From the NCBI GenBank assembly GCA_963662175.1, contig OY759218.1:18070480-18134479 (forward strand): a stretch of DNA of 64,000 nucleotides. The letters are read 5' to 3'. Positions 53,536-63,640 of this stretch are shown in pieces. The notes below the pieces were generated by a model. The model worked only from the letters and a program-made list of their open reading frames with translations. It was not told the DNA's origin and did not search any database. Each line of letters begins with the position of its first letter. The first letter of the stretch is position 1. A program made the translations under genes and the position numbers. Origin of the DNA: Aradus depressus (Eukaryota > Arthropoda > Insecta > Hemiptera > Aradidae).

Positions 53536-56500
53536 CTGTAAAAAAAATTGTTACTTAATTTTTATAACAAATAAAGGTAATTGTGTACAGAGTGGATATA
53601 CGAAATTTCAGGGACATTGGTAGATCAAAAAAGTACCAATAAACATGGGCCTGTTTTGAATTTAGCCCCGGCTGATATTTTTAAAATTTGACAGGTTATA
53701 TCCTCAGTGGGTTTTGACCTCAAATATCAAATAACATCCGAAGTTATTGGGTTTTTGAGTTGAGCCCCCCTGTGATCCCCATTCCCTTCTGCCGATTCCA
53801 CTGAAAATTAATAAGTGTCGACCTTATGGGGTTTTGAATTCACATATGAAATGTTGTGTCGACACATTCATTACAACGGCAGTTATTAAAGTTTTTGAGT
53901 TAAGCCTCTCTCCTAATCCCCCTTTTCTCTTTGGCAGATTTAGCTGAAAATCAACAGGTGTCGTCCTTAGAGGGCTTTGTAGTTACATGTGAAATTTCGT
54001 GTTAGTATATTCATTACAACGGCTGTTATTAAAGTTTTTCTGTAAAGGCTCCCCCTAATCACCCCTTTTCCTTTGATCGATTTGTCTGAAAATCAATAGG
54101 TGCCACCGTTAGAGGGTTCTGGATTCACATGTAAAATTTCGTGTCGATACATTCATTCTATCGGGAGTTATTGGGTTCACAGACAGACTTTTTTTCCATA
54201 TTTGGAATCTGGAAATTAGAAAACATGAAATTCCGTTGAAAATTTCTCATCGAATTTGTGACCAATTTCATAACTTCCCCTTTACTTCGAATAACCTCTC
54301 TGATTTAGTCGTTCTGAACTCGTGTTCCGTGCTCCATTCGACGAAACTATCGATCGACTGGAAAGTTTATATTTTGCAGTGGGCCGAATAACACGTAGAA
54401 TCATAAAAAATACCTCATTTGAAAAAAACATAGATATAACAAAAACTTTCAGCGGTATTTCGATGTTGTCCATCCATATTGTTAAAATAAAATAATCGGT
54501 TTAGCTAAATTATACATTTTTTATGAAATTTTGTCCCTTTTCAGTGGGATGAGAAGTTTTGAATCACACTTGAGGAAGCTCTGGAGCCTTTACTTTTAGA
54601 CATTGGAGGAGTCCTTGGACCTCTAAGAACTTTGTTTTGTTTTTGAGCCTCACGCCCGGGTCCCATCCGAAAGACGGCGTGCTGATGGGTTTTTTTCTAC
54701 CCGGGCCTAGGCCAGGTTTCGAACCCGCCATCTTGAGCACATTAGGCAAGCACGCTACCACTGAGCTACAGAAGCCCTCCTCTAAGAGCTTTAAAATGAA
54801 AGACTTTCTATCTGTATCCAGCAGCTCTCAAATACATATTCAATATATGATATTAACTACAGTGTAAACTCCATTTAACGCCACTCGATTTAACGACAAA
54901 CTCCCTAAAACATAGAAATTACTTGAATCTGGTTGGTTTACCTTGTTGTCCATACAATGATACACTCTATGTAGCATCACACCCACTCTAAATAACGACA
55001 GTAATACGTCATTACTAAGCAATAAACAGTACTTTCAAGTTGCGAAATTAATAAGAACTGCAGCTGTGTACGTTCTTTTGTTCGTTATTTACATCGACTG
55101 TCGGCATCATACGTACCGAAGATTCTAAGAAATTCGTTCTTTTGTTTGTTGTGATTACCTTGCAAGGCATGTTGATCCCACAGTATCCCAAGACATAAAT
55201 AAAATACATAAGAAAATACAATTAAAATACTGGAGCAGCAAAAAACGTCAGACGAAGATAACAGACTATACGAAAGCATTGTTATTTGTAAATTTTATAC
55301 TTTATTAGTAAATACATATTATAATAGTAAAATACTATTAAATGTAATGTAATATGTATTGATATTTCTTCTCTTCATTTAACGACAACTCTCAATAACG
55401 CCATAAAATGCGCAGTCCCTTAAGTGTCGCTATATAGAGTTTACACTGTAATTTAAACAAATATGAAACTCACCTTTTCTATATAGGCCTTTGCATAAAA
55501 ATTTCCAAATAGGACAATAAAAGATATCATATAAATGACTAGGGCGTACTGCATCCACAGAGGAAAGTCGCATCCCGACCTAATGCCATTTACACCAAGT
55601 ATCAATGCAGTCGTGAATTGCACCTGAAAAGGAAGTATATATTAGTATTTACTATAGTAAGAATTGCATGATATTGAGATTTTTTTTTAGGAAGAAATAG
55701 CAAATCTTTCGTAAATTTTTTTGTCATCAAAGACTTGGATCGGTTTTATATGGTCATTAAATAAAAAATCCTGATGTTCAGTGCCAAATTAAAAATATAT
55801 GAAGAGTACAGTGAAAAAACGACGGATGTCAAAAAAATTGATTCTGAAATAATCGCAAATATACGTTTTCACATGAAGAATGAACATTTTGAAACATGTG
55901 AATGGCGTGGAAAGTACTAAGAACCTGTAACAGTTTGTATAGACTAGTTTTCCAAAATTTTGTTATATTTTTGTTTTACTTTTGCAGGCTCCAGTCAGTG
56001 ATAAATACAAAAAAATATATTTGTACAGGGAAGAAACGACGTATGTTCACTGACAACCGCTGTTCTTTCACTGTATTGTAAAGCAGTATTCAGGTTAATT
56101 CAAATAATAAACAGTCGGTGCCTACTTAAAAGATTGTTTTTAGAATTTTTTTATTTGAAACAATACAAATCCAGGCAAAAACATAAGAATTAATAAAACA
56201 ATAATAAAACTGCCTTCTCTATATTTTGTGTTTTTCTGTTTCTGTGAACATATCAAAAATTTTTGTCACATTTAGCTCCTCCGGCAGAAAAATGAGTCTT
56301 TTATACATATATGCCTATAACTGTTATTTGAAAAGACTTTTGATGAAGTCTATCTTGTAAAATGAACACATCCCGAAGTGAAATGGTCTTATAGAAATAA
56401 AAGACGTTGTCTTCCCACTGTTTTTTTTTATACCAGAACCGGTTTTCGACTCAACAGCGTCATCATCAGTGGTTCATCCCACCCACACAGTTATCTTCCA

Positions 56501-59500
56501 ACCGCTGTGCTGTGTGGGTGGGATGAACCACTGATGATGACGCTGTTGCGTCGAAAACCGGTTCTGGTATAAAATAAAACAGTGGGAAGACAACGTCTTT
56601 TATTTCTATTAGAAATCTCGTCCCACATCTTACTATCACATATGAAATGGTCTTCGTTTTAGTCAGAATTTGGCCAAAATCTAATCAAATCTAAGTTAGT
56701 ACGTGTTACATCTGCATTTCAAGTTTCAAGTTTATTGTTACAATATTTTTTGAGTTAGCTTAATTATCTGTCAATAGTGTGAGTTTATACGAGTAATTGT
56801 TTCTAAATAAAAAGTCATACGTACCAACTGTAGTATTGTTAGATATTTTTTCCACCACAAATATCTGGCAATGTGAGGTCCCAGTGCTGCCAACCCATAA
56901 TAAGAGTACATGAGGACGTGAATAAAAGAATTAACCATTGCTGGAAGAAATGTGGAACCGCTTGGTACCCATTTGATACCGATCCACCAGAGGGAAAACA
57001 TGGTTGAATGATGGTACACATGAAGGAATGTCAATTGTTTTTCCTTTTTACGAAGAATAAAAAAGAAAGTATCACAAAATTCTAACAGTTTTGAAAAATA
57101 ATACCACCAAACTGCATTCACTATCTAAAAAAAAAAAAAAACAGAAAAGAAAATGTGTTTATTATGAACATAATTTAATAATAATTAAATATATAATAAA
57201 CAAAATATAAATAATAATTTAAATTTGAGGTGTGCATTTCAGAAAACTTTGCAGGTGCCACATATGAATTATACAGGAGAAATAACAAAAGACAATTTTC
57301 TACTAAACTAATTATATTGAAGGCATAAAATATTGTAATACGATTGACAATAAGTTAAGAAACGAAGAGAATATATTAGAAGTTATTAATCAGTAATAAA
57401 AAAAAAAATTAAACTTCACTTCAGTTCCAAAACCTTGTAAATGCGAACTTAGTTGAGAGTCAAAACGTAGTAGTTAGTATGATGTAGTAATCATATGAAA
57501 AAAAACAAGAACATTTTTTAAAAATTAAAATATGAAAATTAATGTCTTATAGGGTTTTGAATATACGAAATATGAAATAGATGTCTTATAGGGTTTTGAA
57601 TATACAAAATATGAAATAGATGTCTTATAGGGTTTTGAATATACGAAATATGAAATAGATGTCTTATAGGGTTTTGAATATACGAAATATGAAATAGATG
57701 TCTTATAGGGTTTTGAATATACGAAATATGAAATAGATGTCTTATAGGGTTTTGAATATACGAAATATGAAATAGATGTCTTATAGGGTTTTGAATATAC
57801 GAAATATGAAATAGATGTCTTATAGGGTTTTGAATATACGAAATATGAAATAGATGTCTTATAGGGTTTAGGGTTTTGAATATACGAAATATGAAATAGA
57901 TGTCTTATAGGGTTTTGAGTATACGAAATATGAAATAGATGTCTTATAGGGTTTTGAATATACGAAATATGAAATAGATGTCTTATAGGGTTTTGAATAT
58001 ACGAAATATGAAATAGATGTCTTATAGGGTTTTGAGTATACGAAATATGAAATAGATGTCTTATAGGGTTTTGAATATACGATGTCTTATACGACATATG
58101 AAATTTCATGTCAATACATTCATTACAACTCCACTTATTAGAGTTTTTGTGTTAGTTAGTTATTATGATTCATGCCCAGGCTTTAACTACGAGGTCACAT
58201 CGCCTACTACCAGAGCGCTCTTTCGTCACTCTGGTGAACATGAGCCCAACTCCACTGTGGGAGCCCTGAATTTTGCCTACCCTAAATTTTTATTCACCTA
58301 GGGCAGGGGTCTTTAACGAGTACCTGACATCGTACAGGCTCGGGACCATCGCTTAACGTCCCATCCGAAGGACGGGGAGTTTTTGTGTTAAGCCTCTCCC
58401 CTAATTCCCTCCGGCAGATTTGTCTGAAAAATAATAGGTGTCGTCTTTAGAGAGTTATGGAAACACATATAAAATTTCATGTCGATAAATACATTCTATC
58501 GGGAGTTATCGTATTCACAGACACACACAGACATTTTTCTTTAAATTTTTGTAAATTTTTGATAATTCCGCATCGAATTTTTGTATACAATTACACACAT
58601 TCAAATAATTAATAATATTATAAAAATTAATTATATTTATATGTATAAAAACAACTAAATTGGTGAATAATTAAATCAAGTCGCATTTGTTTTGGAAAGA
58701 GCCAATGAGAGAAAAACAAAAGACGATCATCAGCTGTTCTAATTAGTGTGGGAGAGTTGTCGAAGTCTGGTGAGATGAGATGTGAAGGACGAACAGGCTA
58801 GGAGTGAAATCGATGAGTAAAGAAGGTACTTTTATTTATTTATACATATATAAGCACCAAATAACGTTAATTTGAAAAATAGCTAATATTAAAAAAAAAA
58901 AAGAGACTAAATAGATGTAAAAATTAGGTTGTAAGATTTTTTTTTGTAAATTATTTGATTTTTTTTTTTCATGTTCGAATCTTAGTTTTTAATTTTATAA
59001 TGTAGATTTAAGAAAATAAACCCAATATTTGTTCTCGCATTCTATGCTATTCATTTTCCCTGTCAACCCAGTAAGATAATTTATACCTTTGGATTTGATT
59101 TAATATTTTTGCAATTTAAAAAAAAAACAATATGGCATCTGAACTTTTGATATTTTTTTACGGCCCTTTTCGAAAAATACTGTAGAAATCAAAATTTAGT
59201 AAAAGATAAGCAATAAAATTTCTACAGGAAATGTGGTAATTTTTATTTGTTTATTTAATTATTATCAATTCTATTATTATATATTATTTATATTTTTATT
59301 TAACAACATAATTTATTTATCACAGGGAATTCTATGCAAAAGAGTTGTAACTAAGTCACTAAGGAATGGCCACGTCGCCTCTTGAATTGCACTTTGGCTG
59401 ATACAACGTTATGACTTGACAAAAATTCCCCTGCATGACACATGGCATTTACAACCCACATCCGATGAAGAACGTATTTCATCCTTCTATGGCATTTACA

Positions 59501-62161
59501 ACTTTCTGAAAATGCATTCTTCATTTATTTCCTAAATGTTAAAAGGCTACGTCATAAAAATGTAATATCAAGATAGCTCATAAATTAGATACCTAATCAG
59601 TTGTTAACTCTTAGGGACGGACATACATGTGATTTGTAACAATAATACTAATAAAAAATACCATGAAATTAATAAAAAATTAAAAAAATACTAAAAATAA
59701 ATTAATACAAAAAATACTATTAATAAATATGGTAGATACAGTTTCTAATTATATTTACATATAATATATAATAATGTAATAAATTAGCCGCAGAGAAGCC
59801 AAATTGTTGAATCAAAGGCGTAGTGAAGTAGAGAATTCAGACCCCAGAAATCAAAAACGATGAAGAAAAAAATAGTTGATGAATCACACAACTGGCATTG
59901 TACTTTACTTAGCTTGAATTAATAGTAACAAATTAAGTTTCCGCTCTACGCCTAAACCCTTTTTTTCTTAGCCCAAAACAGAAAGTGTCTTACTTAAGGG
60001 CTGCTGAATCCAGATATAAGTCGTCTGTAAATCACTAGAAATGTATTCTCTATCGAAAACTGATTAATCGATTTGATTGAAAATAAATAGGTTTCTTACT
60101 CAAACACTTCTGAATTCTCATATGAAATTTCATGTAAATACAATCATTACATCAACACTTTTAGGGTTTTTGAGTTGAGCCTCGCTTAATATTCCACTTC
60201 TCTTTGACCGATTTGGGTGAAAATCAATATATGACGGGGTTAGAATCAAAATGGTCTAAGTAACATTTTTAAAACTTTGAAGAAAGTGTGCATTAAATGC
60301 TTAACTAATTTAAAAAATCTATAATTTATCAAAACATGAAATATTTTGTCTTTTGCTTTTATGGTGAAAGTTGCTGTTAGCAAACCATAAAATTGAATAA
60401 AATCTTAATTTCAAGGTCACTATTGATATGTTTAAGTTACTTCTTTACCTCACCAAAATGGTATAAGTGATTTGGCACTAGATCTCAGCACTGGATAGGA
60501 TTTCACTTGTACAACTTTTTTCCTGAACAGAACTATCATTTTTGTACCCGATTGAGCACTTAACGAAACATTTTCAAAAATATCAATTGGACCATTTTGA
60601 TTCTAACCATATCATATGTTTTATTCTAGGTAGTCATTTCTGATAGTTCATTTTATCATGAGTTTTTTTGACCACAAACACACAGACATGACATTTTTTT
60701 CCTATTTTTGGAAAATATGTATTCCGTGAAAACTCAACATCGAATTTTTGACCGATTAAAAAACTTCCCCTATACCGCATATGGATAGGGAAGTAACAAG
60801 AGTTCCAAAAACTTGGCTTCTCCACTTAATAATTATAATATTTAAAAATTACCCTAAGCTCTTCTTTGTGGTCTATGTGTCTAATTGGCTGGCAAACGTA
60901 ACTGTATTTCAACCTGCTTGATGCAGTCAGTAACTGGAAAAGTTGAAAAAAATAAATTAATAAACATTCAGGTTGTTTCACTAAAGACTGTCTGGCAGAC
61001 CGAGCATTTATATTTATTGAGTTTTTTTTATTTCCATTATAATTTTGTACATAGTTTGTTTATTACTATCACTATCGTAGATATTCCTCTTTTACTATTA
61101 TTGTTTTGTCTATATATGTACATATATATTGTAACAGTTGGTTATTTAGGGTACTTTGAAAATTGATTTTGATAACAATAATTGTTATCTATTATATATT
61201 TTTTTATTATAAAAAATGTATCATTTAAATAATAATGGAGACATTATTTACTTGTAGATGGGTTGTGGGTGATCTCCAGATTGGTGATGTTCTATGTGGG
61301 GTGGAGCGGTACATATTTCTTATTTTTTTTGTCATCAAAATAAAAACAAATTGCATAGATGGGAATTTGACGGACGGACAAACATCCAAACTCGAGGAAA
61401 GCGGACGTGAGCACCCTCAGCTTTCTCAATAATTAAAGTTTATTTTTTTTATATTTAAAATTAATTATCCCTAATTTCAAACTGTTACAATATATATAAA
61501 AAGAGGAATTAATCCAACAATATTTTCTTTTCTGAAGAAATTATCAACCAATTACTTTTTTACTGATATCCCGGAGGACCGTTTTGAACCCCTTTCTGCG
61601 GTTACTTTATCGGTTGATTTAGGCTTAAGTAGTGGTCTTGGCCGGGTGGGATCCTCGGGTGACTGGCATGCGTCTGACTGGGTTGTGGGGTCTTGGGCAG
61701 CTCCGCCGGGGCCTCTGGACTGGAACTGTCCCGGACTTGGAGGGTATGGACGGCATCCCTCACATGCGACGATTAACCCCAATGATTATATATTTTATTA
61801 GAGAGAGTGGCCAGGCGGTGTTGTTGCTGGAGTCATGTCCTTGTTTCCATCATTTGAATAACGAGTGCCTGGCTAAGTAAGGGTAGAAATACAACGTGGT
61901 AGGGCGATAATATCCTAACTAAATACCTCTAATATACGAAGCAACCTTTCTGAACCTTCACGTTGACACGTACCTCTATGGCAATGTACAAATTGAGTAG
62001 ACTCATGGCCAGGTTGTAAGGAACTAGAACCCAGGTAAGTCTGAACGGTTTGCGGTCCCTCATCAACCAGGGTCCGATTCCGACTATTCCGAGGTAGAGC
62101 ACTGTGTAGAGGAGGGTAGGCACGGGGGAGTCCACCATCAGCCATCCTCTTGACCTCTGAT
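53449..62161 (-). CDS. Very-long-chain fatty acid elongase (ELOVL4/7 type), 5' exon missing
   Basis: Elongases of this family are endoplasmic reticulum membrane 3-ketoacyl-CoA synthases that condense malonyl-CoA with long acyl-CoA. Five exons join in phase: 62161-61974, 60933-60853, 57124-56825, 55623-55474, 53535-53449, giving 267 complete codons plus a split first one. Landmarks in order: '[20 protein letters not shown]', 'WLMRDRKPF', '[18 protein letters not shown]', '[17 protein letters not shown]', the histidine box 'FLHVYHH', '[13 protein letters not shown]' and 'TILQLVQF'. Several hydrophobic spans fit a multi-pass protein. The C-terminus KKWN matches a KKxx ER-retrieval signal. About 20-30 N-terminal residues are missing; no matching exon was found above 62162. 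Introns carry family A, SINE, pogo and hairpin insertions. Confidence 0.9.
53690..54295 (-). repeat. Family A copy (minus) in the last elongase intron
   Basis: Units 'TGTGTCGACACATTCATTAC', 'CGTGTTAGTATATTCATTAC', 'CGTGTCGATACATTCATTCT', with the 5' end 'GAAATTCCGTTGAAAATTTC' and 'CATAACTTCCCCTTTACTTC'. It is close to the acceptor of the terminal exon (about 155 bp). Confidence 0.78.
54647..54778 (-). repeat. Short SINE variant (minus) in an elongase intron
   Basis: The head at the right, 'AGGTTTCGAACCCGCCATCT' and 'CACGCTACCACTGAGCTACA', is a good Pol III promoter match; the body is limited to 'CCCATCCGAAAGACGGCGTG'. It differs from the other copies in the linker 'TTTTTTTCTACCCGGGCCTA'. Confidence 0.75.
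54860..55448. mobile_element. pogo/Tigger-like MITE in an elongase intron
   Basis: Ends CAGTGTAAACTCCATTTAAC and TATAGAGTTTACACTG with TA flanks (54858-54859, 55449-55450). Same family as 18690-19453, but the transposase tail has been deleted. Its right end lies 24 bp from elongase exon d. Confidence 0.85.
55474..55623 (-). CDS. Elongase exon d
   Basis: 150 bp, 50 codons: '[20 protein letters not shown]', [20 protein letters not shown], '[10 protein letters not shown]'. Acceptor CCTTTTCAG, donor GTGAGT, phase 0. It completes the TxxQxxQ motif started in exon c. The 'F..LF.NFY...Y' pattern is the last family-typical span. Confidence 0.9.
56393..56607. mobile_element. Hairpin element with 98-bp arms in an elongase intron
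   Basis: Left arm 56393-56490 ('AGAAATAAAAGACGTTGTCT', 'CCAGAACCGGTTTTCGACTC', 'CATCATCAGTGGTTCATCCC'), loop of 19 nt, right arm 56510-56607, the near-perfect complement. Mismatches are few (CTCAACAG versus CGCAACAG region, and T-run length). Non-coding; a half copy lies at 47690-47815. Confidence 0.88.
56825..57124 (-). CDS. Elongase exon c (catalytic)
   Basis: 300 bp, exactly 100 codons, phase 0 on both sides; acceptor is a long T tract ending TTTAG, donor GTACGT. Begins [12 protein letters not shown] and contains KLLEFCDT, the HVYHH box and '[20 protein letters not shown]', ending 'KKYLTILQL'. Confidence 0.93.
57536..58094 (-). repeat. 39-bp tandem array (about 14 copies) in an elongase intron
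   Basis: The unit is 'GATGTCTTATAGGGTTTTGA' plus ATATACGAAATATGAAATA. Because 39 is a multiple of 3 it leaves a 194-codon open frame ([13 protein letters not shown] repeated), which is not a gene. The unit corresponds to the family A stretch 'TTATGGGGTTTTGAATTCAC', ATATGAAATTTC, and family A continues beyond 58095. One unit has a 6-bp internal duplication (GGGTTTAGGGTTTT near 57870). Confidence 0.93.
58095..58600 (-). repeat. Family A copy (minus) split by a SINE
   Basis: 'AAATTTCATGTCAATACATT' before the SINE; 'TTTTTGTGTTAAGCCTCTCC', 'TTCATGTCGATAAATACATT' and 'ATTCCGCATCGAATTTTTGT' after it. Confidence 0.75.
58155..58376 (-). repeat. 5'-truncated SINE with 14-bp target duplication
   Basis: GAGTTTTTGTGTTA is perfect at 58141-58154 and 58377-58390. 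The body has 'CCCAGGCTTTAACTACGAGG' to 'GCTTAACGTCCCATCCGAAG' and GACGG; the tRNA-like head is missing. The 3' tail on the minus strand is ATAACTAACTAAC-like. Confidence 0.92.
58575..59325. mobile_element. LTR-like dispersed repeat (repeat B, copy 2)
   Basis: Parallel to 13930-14812: 'ACACACATTCAAATAATTAA', 'GATCATCAGCTGTTC', 'TAAAGAAGGTACTTTTATTT', 'AACCCAGTAAGATAATTTAT', 'GGCCCTTTTCGAAAAATACT', ending TTATCACA. Flanking duplication not clear. 59326-59872 holds nothing recognised. Confidence 0.5.
59873..60806 (-). repeat. Family A copy (minus) split by a MITE, in an elongase intron
   Basis: 3' end 'TTGATGAATCACACAACTGG' and 'GTACTTTACTTAGCTTGAAT', internal units, then the 5' end after the MITE: 'GAAAACTCAACATCGAATTT', 'AACTTCCCCTATACCGCATA' and 'GGATAGGGAAGTAAC'. 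It ends about 46 bp from the donor of elongase exon b. Confidence 0.78.
60237..60608. mobile_element. MITE with perfect 19-bp TIRs inside family A
   Basis: Ends GGTTAGAATCAAAATGGTC and GACCATTTTGATTCTAACC. About 370 bp, AT-rich, non-coding. Superfamily and target duplication not resolved. Confidence 0.75.
60853..60933 (-). CDS. Elongase exon b
   Basis: 81 bp, 27 codons: '[20 protein letters not shown]' then DHKEELR. Acceptor TTTTCCAG, donor GTAATT (weaker). Phase 0 at both ends. The motif Y.Y.CQP......EL+ is characteristic of the family between spans 2 and 3. Too short to stand out as an open frame. Confidence 0.85.
61550..61880. other. GC-rich island in an elongase intron
   Basis: Clearly GC-richer than the intron around it. 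The plus strand ends with a frame '[20 protein letters not shown]' plus ECLAK and stop, which loosely fits the E...HlL..CP.F..lR...L pattern at LINE ORF2 ends. The minus strand has a proline-rich 76-codon frame. A LINE tail is the best guess, weakly supported. Confidence 0.3.
61974..62161 (-). CDS. Elongase exon a (first one seen)
   Basis: 188 bp with acceptor TTTTTTGCAG and donor GTACGT. The first two bases complete a split codon (Asp if the previous exon ends in G), followed by 62 codons '[20 protein letters not shown]' to 'LLNLYIAIE', ending in phase 0. It holds the first two membrane spans. Two overlapping minus-strand frames here are read-throughs or shifts of this exon. Confidence 0.88.
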
Positions 62162-62185
62162 CTGCAAAAAATATAAAAATAAAAT

Positions 62186-62286
62186 CATGTTTTTCCATGT
62201 TTGTTCCATGTAATTAACCATGTTTTCCCATGTAATTAACCATGTTTTTCCATGTTTGTTCCATGTAATTAACCATGTTTTTCCAC
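62186..62286. repeat. Short tandem repeat near the elongase exon a acceptor
   Basis: Three to four copies of 'CATGTTTTTCCATGTTTGTT' and 'CCATGTAATTAAC' units. Starts 25 bp upstream (in gene direction) of the exon. Confidence 0.75.
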
Positions 62287-62289
62287 TCT

Positions 62290-63300
62290 CTCTACCCTGA
62301 TTTGGCTGAATATCTATATATGGCAAATTAATAGATATTAATGCTTTAATTGTTGCTTTCACTTTAATTTTCTTGGCAGAGTTCCTCTACCAATATCCTT
62401 TAGTTTTTATCGTAATAAATTGTAATTATTTATTCTAATAATTTATTTTATTTAATTTGTTTGTGGGTTCGCCAAGATTACCAACAATTTCGAAAAACTA
62501 AGATGACATGAGGATTGCAAACACTAAAAAAGAAACTTACTCCATGCTTATTTTAATAAATATATTTGATGAAAACCTTATAGATATTTATGGTTATTTA
62601 TCAGAATCCTATTCTATACTACTATCCTAGAATACATTTGTATATTACTTATAATCTACAGGTACCTTGCTGCGTGGCGTCATCTACCACGATTTCTGCT
62701 GGGCTTCGGAATTTCTTCTATATTTTAAAAACTCTATGCACTGATACACGTTTTAACTAGTTTCACTGGGTTCGGGTATGTTCTTTAACTCAAAAATGTA
62801 CTGACACAAAGTTCTAAAACTCACATCTCAAACAGTTGGGACCTCCACCAACACGTCCATCCCCCTCGAAGGTGACTGGGCAAGTGATGCTCCCTTCGAA
62901 GATGACTGGCTAAGTTAAGCTAGATGGGTGCGTCTCTAGCTCTTTAGCAACTTCCCGTAATTAAAAAGCCGGGAAACTTTCCTGCACACCTTGGCTACCC
63001 ATGTCAGTTGACCCACAGCCTCCACTTTTACACTGTCATCTGCATTGTCATTTTTACTTAAATATTAAAAAATTTATTTTCCATATATTTTGGATATTAC
63101 AAAATTTCATTTAATATTTTTATTATTGTCATAAATTGTTTTAGTTATATACTTTTTACTTTACTGATGTTGTTAATTTATTTATATATATTTTTTTATT
63201 TTGTGTATTTCGCTCTTTTTTTTTCAAATACTTTGCTATTGATATATATAAATACTTGAGAAAGTTCTCGCACCGAAATATTGTCCTGAAAGAAAGTGAA
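62290..63300. other. No recognised feature; searched for the missing elongase exon
   Basis: AT-rich. A GTAAGT donor after ATGGA near 62540 on the minus strand does not fit the phase needed by exon a and is preceded by a stop in the required frame. No other candidate found. Confidence 0.35.
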
Positions 63301-63640
63301 AACAAATAAGGACGGTTAGGATATTTTCGTCTTCATGGAGTAATTTATTGGTGACCTAGAAGGGAGCATTAACAATTCGACGGAGGGCTTAGGACTGGAA
63401 AGCTTGGATGCGGTTTATATTGGATTGTTTGGCTTTCTATATGTCCATATTGGGCGTATTATAGTCTTGTAAATTGTCAGTTTGTTGCCAGTAGAAAGTT
63501 TTGATTTCGGTCCAAGTATTCTTCATAGGAGTCCACTTAGGTTTAATTCTAGCCATTTAAGTCATGGGTGTGGGTTCCAAGTTAGTCTGCTGTCTAAGTA
63601 GTAGGCGAGGTAACCTGGTTAGAGGGAGGAAAATATGTCT
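63300..63640 (-). pseudogene. Jockey-type LINE RT C-terminal part
   Basis: Minus-strand pieces in shifting frames: 'LGPKSKLSTGNKLTIYKTII', RPIWTY, then 'ALRRIVNAPF' and 'VTNKLLHEDENILTV'. This is the thumb and following region of jockey ORF2 (K..L...NK..iYK.ilRPi.tYG...W; LR.i.nAPwYV.N..lH.DL.i.TV). Multiple stops. Confidence 0.7.

Noticed and set aside
57525..58109. 194-codon minus-strand open frame made of 13-residue repeats
   Set aside because: It is the 39-bp tandem array read in frame; a monomer length divisible by three keeps it open. The sequence is derived from family A.
62530..62560. Candidate first elongase exon ending ATGGA before GTAAGT (minus strand)
   Set aside because: Phase does not fit exon a (it would need one leftover base), and the required frame has a stop just upstream.
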